Source: Tolypothrix tenuis PCC 7101 (lineage in GTDB: Bacteria > Cyanobacteriota > Cyanobacteriia > Cyanobacteriales > Nostocaceae). From it: a DNA stretch of 64,000 bases. The position numbers were made by a program, and so were the translations under genes. How positions within the stretch are numbered: position 1 is the stretch's first letter; the number at the start of each line of letters is the position of its first letter. This document shows positions 55,595-62,920 of this stretch, piece by piece. The notes under the pieces were generated by a model. That model searched no databases and had not been told where the DNA came from. It was given only the letters and a program-made list of their open reading frames with translations. The stretch is from contig NZ_AP018248.1 in assembly GCF_002368295.1 (NCBI RefSeq), forward strand, positions 5,436,230-5,500,229, written 5' to 3'.

Positions 55595-55720
55595 CAATAC
55601 TGCTCGGTTAAGGATGTTAAACTCTTAATTTAGTTTGGGGAAAAGGTGAAAGGGTAAGGGTTAAAGGTTTTTTCTTACCCCTTTTCCCCTTCCCCTTTTA
55701 CCCTTAACCGACAAGTATTG
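55595..55720. mobile_element. 126-bp CAATAC-ended miniature element, second complete copy
   Basis: Same ends and length as 23680-23805. Flanks TCCTCTAAAA and AGATCTAAAA share seven terminal bases, a partly decayed duplication. Confidence 0.85.
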
Positions 55721-55848
55721 AGATCTAAAATTATTTGACCCTGGGCAACATCTGCAAAAATTTGACACTTGCGTAAGTTTTAAACTCATTTATACTGTGT
55801 TGTCATTCACCTATTTTTGCATTTAGCTTACTGAGTATCAAAAAAGTC

Positions 55849-56427
55849 ATGTTGTCCAATATAGAGTTAATGCGAGTATTTGTTCATAATTCCATCCAAA
55901 AACAGGAAGTATTGTTGTCAAATTCTGTGTTGACAGCGCAAACAGTATATAGAAGTAACCAAGTAATGACAAAAGCCGAAGGAGTGATTGCTACAGCCGA
56001 ACTCGCGAAGGAGCCAGCAACATTCTCAATTAATGCTACTTCATCCCATTGGGAAGTGATGAACGAAGCATTAGCTGATTACAGTTATATTTTGACGGGA
56101 GAAATAGATCATCGAGGTTTCTATGAGTATCGATACTGTCAAATACCCAGTGGCTATAAAATGCATGGCACTAAATCTGTCCATTTATGGCGTGCTTGGT
56201 GGAAATACCGTAAATATGCCTTACAGTTAGGTTTTTCTCTAGAACTCCTAATCAGATACAGAAATGCTTGGTATCCCATTAGAGATTTAACTATTAGTGA
56301 CGGACTTCTCTATATCAAAACCTTAGGTAATGAGATAGCAGTCCATTCAGAGGATCTAGTAATTTGGCTAAGTAGAACTCAAGCAAATAATCATGAAGGC
56401 TCTACTGTAATTCAAGACAAAAAATAA
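55849..56427 (+). CDS. Conserved hypothetical protein
   Basis: 192 aa. An N-terminal ~65 residues of low conservation character (many Val/Ser/Gln) precede a compact domain rich in aromatic residues: YSYILTGEIDHRGFYEYRYC, WRAWWKYRKYALQLGF, RYRNAWYPIRDL. The Trp/Tyr/Arg content suggests a binding domain of unknown ligand. No signal peptide and no enzyme motif. An internal ATG at 55870 is a possible later start. Confidence 0.65.
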   Translation: MLSNIELMRVFVHNSIQKQEVLLSNSVLTAQTVYRSNQVMTKAEGVIATAELAKEPATFSINATSSHWEVMNEALADYSYILTGEIDHRGFYEYRYCQIPSGYKMHGTKSVHLWRAWWKYRKYALQLGFSLELLIRYRNAWYPIRDLTISDGLLYIKTLGNEIAVHSEDLVIWLSRTQANNHEGSTVIQDKK

Positions 56428-56525
56428 GAGTAATTTTATACTTCACACTATTGAAATAATTAACCAGCACAATAATTGATACACTCTCAAACTTAGAATA
56501 TATCTGTTATTGCGGCTTAATCACC

Positions 56526-57482
56526 ATGAAAGGAATTTGGCTCGAAAACAACCAATTGCAATTACGCACAGATATCCCAACTCCAGAACCGCCACCAGGA
56601 GAAGCGCTTGTGCGTGTATTGCGTGCAGGTATTTGCAACACCGATTTAGAACTGCTCAGAGGCTACTATCCCTACAGTGGAATTTTAGGGCATGAATTTG
56701 TTGGGGTTGTGGCACAAGGGCCAGAAAACCTACTAAATCGGCGGGTTGTTGGCGAAATTAACGCAGTCTGCGGACATTGTCGATTTTGCCGCAGTGGTAA
56801 TTCAACTCACTGTGAAAACCGCACTGTATTAGGAATTGTGAACCGCCACGGAGCTTTTGCAGAATACCTCTGTTTACCAGTTGAGAATTTACATCCTGTA
56901 CCGGATAATGTATCTACAGAAATAGCAACATTTACTGAACCCATAGCCGCAGCCTTAGAAATTCAGCAACAGGTAGCTTTAAGTGCAAATCACAGAGTCC
57001 TAGTAGTTGGAGATGGTAAGCTAGGACAATTAGTAGCACAGACAATAGCGTTAACAGGCTGTGAACTTTTAGTAGTAGGTCGTCATCCAGAAAAACTGGC
57101 TAATCTGGCAGCGAGAGGAATTAAAACAGGTTTAGCCAAGGATGTCAAAGATAGATTTTTTGATATTTCCGTAGAGTGTACTGGTAATCCCGAAGGATTT
57201 GCGATCGCTCGCCGCGCTCTACGTCCTCGCGGTACATTAGTACTCAAAAGTACCTATGCAGGCAATCTCAACTTAGATGTTTCGTCTTTGGTAGTAGACG
57301 AAATCACGCTCATTGGTTCCCGTTGTGGCCCCTTCCCCGCCGCACTACAATTACTAGCCAGCGAACAACTAGACGTAACACCCTTAATTCATGCCCGCTA
57401 CCACCTCAGCGATGGGCTTGCAGCCTTTGAATATGCTCAAACTCGAGGTGTTTTAAAAGTGTTGTTGGAGATTGGGGATTAG
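56526..57482 (+). CDS. Zinc-dependent medium-chain alcohol dehydrogenase family protein
   Basis: 318 aa. Catalytic-zinc motifs AGICNTDLELL and GHEFVGVV; the structural zinc site is present as CGHCRFCRSGNSTHCENR (four Cys). The Rossmann segment reads VLVVGDGKLGQLVAQ (GxGxxG), followed by VVGRHPEKL, whose R-H after the second strand is compatible with NADP but not decisive. It resembles threonine/sorbitol-dehydrogenase-like MDRs; the substrate is unknown. Followed directly by a heptamer tract. Confidence 0.9.
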   Translation: MKGIWLENNQLQLRTDIPTPEPPPGEALVRVLRAGICNTDLELLRGYYPYSGILGHEFVGVVAQGPENLLNRRVVGEINAVCGHCRFCRSGNSTHCENRTVLGIVNRHGAFAEYLCLPVENLHPVPDNVSTEIATFTEPIAAALEIQQQVALSANHRVLVVGDGKLGQLVAQTIALTGCELLVVGRHPEKLANLAARGIKTGLAKDVKDRFFDISVECTGNPEGFAIARRALRPRGTLVLKSTYAGNLNLDVSSLVVDEITLIGSRCGPFPAALQLLASEQLDVTPLIHARYHLSDGLAAFEYAQTRGVLKVLLEIGD

Positions 57483-57625
57483 GGACTGGGGACTGGGGAC
57501 TGGGGACTGGGGACTGGGGACTGGGGACTGGGGACTGGGGACTGGGGACAAGGGGACAAGGGACTGGGAATTGAGGGATGAAGAAAATTACTCATTACTC
57601 ATTACTCATTACTCATTACCCATGC
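57482..57625. repeat. Two heptamer tracts between adh and ilvD
   Basis: GGGGACT repeated about nine times (57482-57550) overlapping the end of the dehydrogenase stop region, then TTACTCA repeated about four times (57588-57618). STRR type; both genes converge here. Confidence 0.92.
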
Positions 57626-57647
57626 CCAATGCCCCATGCCCCATGCC

Positions 57648-59336
57648 CTATTCAAACAAATCCAAATCTGTTACAGCGCCGAGGCTGCTAGAAGCAACTA
57701 ATTTGGCATATTTTCCAAGCACACCTTTGGTATAACGAGGTTTGTGAGGTTGCCAATTGGCACGACGGCGGGCTAATTCTTCGTCGGAGATGTTCAGCTG
57801 TAATAAACGTGCAGGCGCATCGATTGTAATGCTATCGCCTTCTTCAACAAGAGCGATCGCACCACCAACTGCTGCTTCGGGTGCAACGTGCCCCACTACC
57901 ATACCGTAGGTACCACCAGAGAAACGCCCATCGGTGATTAATCCCACAGAATCACCCAAACCAGCACCAATAATTGCTGAGGTGGGAGCTAGCATTTCGC
58001 GCATACCGGGGCCGCCCTTCGGCCCTTCGTAGCGAATAACTAGAATATCACCCGGCTTAATTTTGCCTACCAAAATTGCATCTAAAGAAGCTTCTTCTGA
58101 CTCAAATACTCTTGCTGGCCCGGTAATGATTGGTTTTTTAACTCCGGTAATTTTTGCTACTGCACCTTCCGTTGCTAAGTTACCTTTCAGAATAGCCAAG
58201 TGTCCTTGAGGATACATTGGGTTATTCCAAGGACGAATTACATCTTGATTAGCAGATGGTTCTTCTGGTACATCTGCCAAAACTTCAGCGATAGTTTGAC
58301 CGCTAATTGTGAGAGCATCACCGTGAATTAAGCCATGTACTAGTAGCATTTTCATGACTTGAGGAATACCACCAGCTTTGTGTAAATCCGTAGCTACATA
58401 TCTACCGCTTGGTTTTAAATCACACAGCACAGGTACACGCCCACGGATAGCTTCAAAGTCATCAATAGTTAATTCCACCCCAGCAGCGCGGGCGATCGCT
58501 AAAAAGTGCAATACTGCATTTGTGGAACCACCTACAGCCATAATTACGGCAATGGCGTTTTCTATAGATTTGCGGGTGATGATTTGCCGGGGTAGGATTT
58601 GTTTACGAATTGCTTCTACCAAAACATCTGCTGATTTTGCTGTACTATCAGCCTTTTCTGCATCTTCAGCTGCCATTGTGGAAGAATAGGGTAAACTCAT
58701 CCCCATAGCTTCAAAAGCCGAAGACATAGTATTAGCTGTATACATCCCACCGCAGGAACCAGCACCAGGACAAGCGTTGCGTTCGACTTGTATTAATTCA
58801 TTTTCGTCAATTTTGCCGGCGCTATATTGCCCAACAGCTTCAAAGGAACTAACAACTGTTAAATCTTTACCGTTATAATGTCCGGGTTTAATCGTGCCAC
58901 CATAGACAAAAATAGCAGGAATATTCATGCGGGCGATCGCAATCATTGCCCCTGGCATATTTTTATCACAACCACCAATAGCCAGTACACCATCCATACT
59001 TTGCCCGGTAACTGCAGTTTCAATCGAATCTGCAATTACTTCTCGAGAAACTAGGGAATATTTCATCCCTTCAGTTCCCATCGAAATCCCATCACTAATA
59101 GTAATTGTGCCGAAAATTTGCGGCATTGCTCCTGCAGTTTTTACAGCAGCTTCGGCTCTTTGTGCGAGCTGATTAATCCCCATATTACAAGGGGTAATAG
59201 TGCTGTAACCATTGGCAATTCCGACAATGGCTTTATTAAAATCTTCATCCTGAAAACCAACTGCACGCAGCATTGCTCTATTAGGCGAACGCTGCACCCC
59301 TTGCGTTACAACTTGGCTTCTTAAATTCTCCGACAT
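57648..59336 (-). CDS. ilvD: Dihydroxy-acid dehydratase
   Basis: 562 aa, full length. It catalyses the third step of branched-chain amino-acid synthesis. Cluster-ligand cysteines C50 (TITPCNMG), C123 (GGCDKNMPGA) and C195 (CPGAGSCGGMYTANTMS) fit the plant/cyanobacterial [2Fe-2S] type. K124 and the C-terminal DGRFSGGTYGMVVGH are intact. Monocistronic, convergent with the dehydrogenase. Confidence 0.98.
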   Translation of the reverse strand: MSENLRSQVVTQGVQRSPNRAMLRAVGFQDEDFNKAIVGIANGYSTITPCNMGINQLAQRAEAAVKTAGAMPQIFGTITISDGISMGTEGMKYSLVSREVIADSIETAVTGQSMDGVLAIGGCDKNMPGAMIAIARMNIPAIFVYGGTIKPGHYNGKDLTVVSSFEAVGQYSAGKIDENELIQVERNACPGAGSCGGMYTANTMSSAFEAMGMSLPYSSTMAAEDAEKADSTAKSADVLVEAIRKQILPRQIITRKSIENAIAVIMAVGGSTNAVLHFLAIARAAGVELTIDDFEAIRGRVPVLCDLKPSGRYVATDLHKAGGIPQVMKMLLVHGLIHGDALTISGQTIAEVLADVPEEPSANQDVIRPWNNPMYPQGHLAILKGNLATEGAVAKITGVKKPIITGPARVFESEEASLDAILVGKIKPGDILVIRYEGPKGGPGMREMLAPTSAIIGAGLGDSVGLITDGRFSGGTYGMVVGHVAPEAAVGGAIALVEEGDSITIDAPARLLQLNISDEELARRRANWQPHKPRYTKGVLGKYAKLVASSSLGAVTDLDLFE

Positions 59337-59540
59337 CTTTTTTCCTTCCGTGCCATCATCGCAACTGTTGCGATTGTCTTAGTTGATCTTCTCATGCATA
59401 GTCGGCACATAAGAACATGAATCATCACTGATTAGTTATTAGTTATTAAACTTAGTACAATATTGCACAAGTTTATAATTCGTTAATTTTCAGCATCAAT
59501 TCCGGGGCTTGTATCCTTTGAGTTTGCGGCCACTGAGAAA

Positions 59541-59876
59541 TCAAGCGATCGCAAAATCAGTGTATTGTCTAACATCCTCTGGATGAAAAGCTAAAACAAT
59601 TTTATCTTTGGGAATTCCTGCGGCTACGAGTTCATTAGCAATCCCATATTCAGTTCCATCGCGCTGAATCCAAATTTTTCCATCAATAATTTCAATATGG
59701 ATAATACAACCATGAACTCGTTCTTCTCTTTCCCATCCTAAAGTCATTACTATGTAATGAGTAGCTGTGCGATCAATGATGAGTTTTATTTCTAATTGCC
59801 GATTGGCATAGGGTATTTTTATATATTCAGTTAGAATTTCTTCGATAATTTTTTGATATTTCTTTAAGGTATCCAT
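59541..59876 (-). CDS. xisI: XisI family protein (second copy)
   Basis: 111 aa. Family pattern: YQKIIEEILTEYIKIPYANR, IIDRTATHYIVMTLGWEREERVHGCIIHIEI, KIWIQRDGTEYGIANELVAAGIPKDKIVLAFHPEDVRQYTDFA. Named after a factor needed for fdxN-element excision in Anabaena; biochemical function is unknown. It is a tandem paralogue of the next upstream copy, 47 bp away, with clear but moderate identity. Confidence 0.93.
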   Translation of the reverse strand: MDTLKKYQKIIEEILTEYIKIPYANRQLEIKLIIDRTATHYIVMTLGWEREERVHGCIIHIEIIDGKIWIQRDGTEYGIANELVAAGIPKDKIVLAFHPEDVRQYTDFAIA

Positions 59877-59923
59877 TGCACAATTACCTCTTGCTTTGGT
59901 TCAAATACAAGTAAACTTGTTAT

Positions 59924-60259
59924 TTAACTCACAGCATAATCTGTAAATTGGCGTTTAAATGGCGAATGAAAGCCGATGACAATATCCTGCTTGGGGATAC
60001 CTAAATTTGCTAAATCTTCTCCTATTTCATTCTCTGTACCATTGTGTTGTACCCAAACCTTATCATCTTTAATATCTAAATGTAAAAAACAACCATAAAC
60101 ACGACGTTGATTTTTCCAGCCGACATTTACAAGTTGATAGTGGTGATGTTCTGTATCAAAAATTAATTGGGTTTCAATTTCTGGGTCTTGACTAGAGATT
60201 GCCGCATATTCTTGGAGAAGTTGCTGAATTATTTGTTGGTATTTTGTTAGTTTATCCAT
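59924..60259 (-). CDS. xisI: XisI family protein (first copy)
   Basis: 111 aa with the same architecture: YQQIIQQLLQEYAAISSQD, IFDTEHHHYQLVNVGWKNQRRVYGCFLHLDI, KVWVQHNGTENEIGEDLANLGIPKQDIVIGFHSPFKRQFTDYA. Its start overlaps the end of xisH by 13 bp, so translation is coupled and the products probably act together. Confidence 0.93.
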   Translation of the reverse strand: MDKLTKYQQIIQQLLQEYAAISSQDPEIETQLIFDTEHHHYQLVNVGWKNQRRVYGCFLHLDIKDDKVWVQHNGTENEIGEDLANLGIPKQDIVIGFHSPFKRQFTDYAVS

Positions 60260-60663
60260 TCAATAATATCCTCCGTTGCAGGCTGATAAGTAATCAATTT
60301 AAGTTGATATGTTTTAATAATATTTTGCACAAGTCTGATAGTAAAAAAGGAAGTATATGTATCGATGGGAACCGCTAAATAGAGAGTACGGTCTGGTTCT
60401 TGTTCAGATAATGCTAGTCGATAGTTAATAAACTGTCCTAAAGCTGTGTGAAATTCAGAAATCGCAGATGTTTTAAAAAAGCTTTTAATTTCAACAGCAA
60501 TTTTTTCACCCTCTCTTTCTGCTGCTAGAATTTTTTCTGCTCCTAAGTCGATGTACATATCCCCTAACTCAAAACTGACGGGTAAGGGATCATGGGTAAT
60601 TTTCCACCCTTCTTTTTCTAGTCCTTTTTTGACTGCGTTGTGAAAGATATCTCTTGCTGGCAT
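60247..60663 (-). CDS. xisH: XisH family PD-(D/E)XK nuclease-like protein
   Basis: 138 aa. Opening PARDIFHNAVKKGLEKEGW; then YIDLGAEK (D39), EKIAVEIKSF (E58, K60) forming a PD-(D/E)XK-type active site, and ALGQFINYRLAL. Family knowledge: XisH was described with XisI as an fdxN excision control factor, but the fold suggests a nuclease. First gene of a xisH-xisI-xisI cluster. No xisF recombinase or fdxN element is visible here. Confidence 0.93.
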   Translation of the reverse strand: MPARDIFHNAVKKGLEKEGWKITHDPLPVSFELGDMYIDLGAEKILAAEREGEKIAVEIKSFFKTSAISEFHTALGQFINYRLALSEQEPDRTLYLAVPIDTYTSFFTIRLVQNIIKTYQLKLITYQPATEDIIEWIN

Positions 60664-60795
60664 ACCTATTATAAGCGCAATATGCTTTTGACTGTATTTC
60701 GACAGACGTTTGTGCTAATGTCGCTAATACTTGGAAATATAAAGTGTGATTTTATACGATTTTATCTATGATAAAGCAAAATGTTGGCGACAAAA

Positions 60796-60828
60796 AGATC
60801 CCCGACTTTTTTGAAAAGTCGGGGATCT
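60796..60828 (-). terminator. Intrinsic terminator
   Basis: Perfect 15-bp stem AGATCCCCGACTTTT / AAAAGTCGGGGATCT with a 3-nt loop; on the minus strand it is followed by TTTTTG. It lies 56 bp past the 60885-61319 gene. The GATCCCCGAC palindrome is also a common dispersed cyanobacterial repeat. Confidence 0.88.
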
Positions 60829-60884
60829 AATTTCTTGTTTAAGTAGCTATTATGAGGATTTAAAAATTTCTGACGGTAGGTGGA

Positions 60885-61319
60885 TTATTGCAGCACAGGA
60901 GTTGTATCATTACCGTTAGTTGACGCACTCGCAATTGCAGCTTGAGTTTTTTGAGTAGCAAGAACTGCTGTAACTGGAGTCACGTTTGAACTAGATTTAC
61001 TTCGTCTTCGATTAGAGCCGCCAGCCTTGGAATACTCTACACTGTTTCTGCCGTAGACAGTTGCAACTCCACTTAGCATTCGTTCAGACATTTCGGAGAG
61101 AGCTTTATCCATCTGAGTGATTGTTTTACGCGATTCTTCAAGATTAGACACCAGCATATTATGAGCTTCTACTACAGCACGGGTAGAGTTGATTAAGTGG
61201 TTGTAGGCTTCAATGGTTAACCCATGTCCTAAATCCAGATTGTCATCAATGGATTTAAGCAAGGCGAGACGAAGTTGAGCTTTGTCAACAGCAGCCGAAC
61301 CACGAGTTCTTAAAGACAT
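60885..61319 (-). CDS. Conserved cyanobacterial hypothetical helical protein
   Basis: 144 aa. The opening SLRTRGSAAVDKAQLRLALL and the long helical stretch (about 10-85; TIEAYNHLINSTRAVVEAHN, SNLEESRKTITQMDKALSEM) suggest a coiled coil. Then come SGVATVYGRNSVEYSKAGG, a basic NRRRSKSSS patch, and an Ala/Thr/Ser-rich disordered tail. I recognise it only as a cyanobacterial family of unknown function. Monocistronic with a strong terminator. Confidence 0.75.
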   Translation of the reverse strand: MSLRTRGSAAVDKAQLRLALLKSIDDNLDLGHGLTIEAYNHLINSTRAVVEAHNMLVSNLEESRKTITQMDKALSEMSERMLSGVATVYGRNSVEYSKAGGSNRRRSKSSSNVTPVTAVLATQKTQAAIASASTNGNDTTPVLQ

Positions 61320-61501
61320 GACATACCCTTTTTTTGATAATCCTGTTTCAAAGTAATGGAGTATCCTTTTGCCTGAGATGGGTAGTTTTATGGATTTATT
61401 TGATTAAAATTTCAAAAAAATAATTACGAGTATGCCTGTATTTTTACTCATTTTTCATATCAATTTGTTGTTTAAGAATGAGTACAATCAACAACAGTCA
61501 C

Positions 61502-61747
61502 CGCCGATATAGCAAATGCGATCGCCGATATAGTAATTGAGTTCGCTGATATAGTAATTGAGTTCGCCGATATAGTAATTGAGTTCGCCGATATAGTAAT
61601 TGAGTTCGCTGATATAGTAATTGCGATCGCCGATATAGCAATTGCGATCGCCGATATAGTAATTGAGTTCGCCGATATAGTAATTGAGTTCGCCGATATA
61701 GTAATTGAGTTCGCCGATATAGTAATTGCGATCGCCGATATAGTAAT
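61502..61747. repeat. Tandem array, 12 units of exactly 21 bp
   Basis: Units CGCCGATATAGTAATTGAGT(T) alternate with variants carrying GCGATCGCC. Open in several frames on the minus strand, giving heptads (ANSITIS; LLYRRTQ). The last unit runs into the left end of the 61752-62819 segment. Confidence 0.92.
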
Positions 61748-61791
61748 GGGAGGTGTATACACAAATCGGATTTTCTTTCTAGATCCGGGTT

Positions 61792-62112
61792 TTACCCCCC
61801 TTAATCCCCCCTTGGAAAGCAGGGCTGATTCATTCGATAAGGTATGTATTTTGTCAATATGATTGGCGATAAATATTCGGGCAAAAGTCATGAATTATTG
61901 ACCATATTGATGCCTAAGATTGAATGCCAATTGAATACCTTGCTGATTTTTCATCTCCTGAACCCTTGATTTTTCAAGGCTTTTAGGGAATGAAACAGCC
62001 CTGCCTTGGAAAGGGGGGAGACAAGAAAAATAAGTTCCTTCACCTTTACAAGGGGAGAAATTAGAAAATCCAGTTCCCTCCCCTTTATAAGGGGAGGGTT
62101 AGGGTGGGGTAA
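61792..62112. repeat. TTACCCC...GGGGTAA repeat, copy R1 (interrupted)
   Basis: Removing the 184-bp CAGGGC element and its 10-bp duplication leaves exactly 127 bp, the size of R2 and R3. Ends TTACCCCCC and GGTGGGGTAA. Confidence 0.88.
61820..62003. mobile_element. 184-bp miniature element (CAGGGC family), copy C
   Basis: Ends CAGGGCTGATTCATTC / GAATGAAACAGCCCTG, perfect 10-bp duplication CCTTGGAAAG (61810-61819, 62004-62013). An 11-bp internal length difference from copies A and B (extra AATTGAATACC-like stretch). Confidence 0.92.
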
Positions 62113-62491
62113 CTTCCCTCAAGCTACAAATAACTTCCCTAATCTTATCCACCACACTATCAATATCTTGATAAACCTCTTGATTTGTAAATCTCAAAAT
62201 CCTCGTGCCTTTTGATTCCAAAAATGCTTGGCGATCGCGGTCATATTCTGGAACTCCATCTTGATAGTGACTATCACCATCAATTTCTATGGCAAGTCTC
62301 AATTCCGCAGAATAAAAATCCACTACAAATCTGTCAATACTGTATTGTCTGCGAAATTTACAGCTTTCAATTTGTTGATTTCTCAGTTTTGCCCAAACTA
62401 TTTTTTCACATGGAGGCATATTGTTTCTGAGAGTTTGCCGTTTTTGCTTTTCTGAGGTTTGGTTATACAGTTTTGTCATCAGCGTTTTCAT
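62099..62491 (-). CDS. DUF559 domain endonuclease-like protein
   Basis: 130 aa Vsr-like fold protein: LRNNMPPCEKIVWAKLRNQQ, FRRQYSIDRFVVDFYSAELRLAIEIDGDSHY (catalytic-type D/E and H), YDRDRQAFLESKGTRILRFTNQEV. DUF559 proteins are predicted nucleases of unknown target, often near mobile DNA. The last codons (VTPP, stop) are read from the right end of repeat R1, so the gene and repeat are fused at this junction. An ATG three codons in is an alternative start. Confidence 0.88.
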   Translation of the reverse strand: MKTLMTKLYNQTSEKQKRQTLRNNMPPCEKIVWAKLRNQQIESCKFRRQYSIDRFVVDFYSAELRLAIEIDGDSHYQDGVPEYDRDRQAFLESKGTRILRFTNQEVYQDIDSVVDKIREVICSLREVTPP

Positions 62492-62521
62492 ATTCTTGGA
62501 CTGTGCTGATTATTCCCAGAA

Positions 62522-62648
62522 TTACCCCCCTTAATCCCTCCTTGGAAAGGGGGGAGACAAGAAAATTAAGTTCCTTCACCTTTACAAGGGGAGAAATTAG
62601 AAAATCCAGTTCCCTCCCCTTTATAAGGGGAGGGTTAGGGTGGGGTAA
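62522..62648. repeat. 127-bp TTACCCC repeat, copy R2
   Basis: Ends TTACCCCCCTTAATCC and AGGGTTAGGGTGGGGTAA; begins 30 bp upstream of the DUF559 start codon. Confidence 0.9.
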
Positions 62649-62666
62649 TTCAATTGATTCCCAGAA

Positions 62667-62793
62667 TTACCCCCCTTAATCCCCCCTTAGAAAGTGGGGA
62701 GACAAGAAAATTAAATTCTTTCACCTTTACAAGGGGAGAAATGAGAAAATCTAGTTCCCTCCCCTTTATAAGGGGAGGGTTAGGGTGGGGTAA
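62667..62793. repeat. 127-bp TTACCCC repeat, copy R3
   Basis: Tandem neighbour of R2 after an 18-bp spacer; a few substitutions (for example TTAGAAAG for TTGGAAAG). Confidence 0.9.
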
Positions 62794-62920
62794 TTCAATA
62801 ACTTGCTTGTACACCGTAGCCTTTTTAAGAAAAAGCTAAAACTTTTTACCCCCTCATTTTTCAGAAATTGAGGATAATACTGTTGAAGCTTCATCAAGAT
62901 GCTTCTAACTACACCTGCTC

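Larger units (their letters stand above)
55116..55848. other. Intergenic region of nested mobile elements
   Basis: A terminator-like hairpin, then an outer element (55234-55590) holding an inner element (55306-55478), abutted by the CAATAC element (55595-55720). 55757-55780 (GACACTTGCGTAAGTTTTAA) is a decayed AGGACTTACGC-family end. No gene seen. Confidence 0.7.
61752..62819. mobile_element. 1068-bp segment bounded by GTACACC inverted repeats, carrying a DUF559 gene
   Basis: Left end GGTGTATACACAA (61752-61764), right end TTGTACACCGTAG (62807-62819), corresponding to the CTACGGTGTACACACAA ends of 20232-20874. Inside are three 127-bp TTACCCC repeats, one miniature CAGGGC element and a DUF559 nuclease gene. 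Status as a mobile unit is inferred; no clean target duplication seen. Confidence 0.55.

Noticed and set aside
59541..60663. fdxN excision element boundary
   Set aside because: XisH/XisI are present, but no XisF-type recombinase, nif gene or attachment repeat is visible.
61472..61891. Minus-strand frames over the 61.5-kb array
   Set aside because: Run through the array into a transposable element; two different frames are equally open, which argues for repeat origin.
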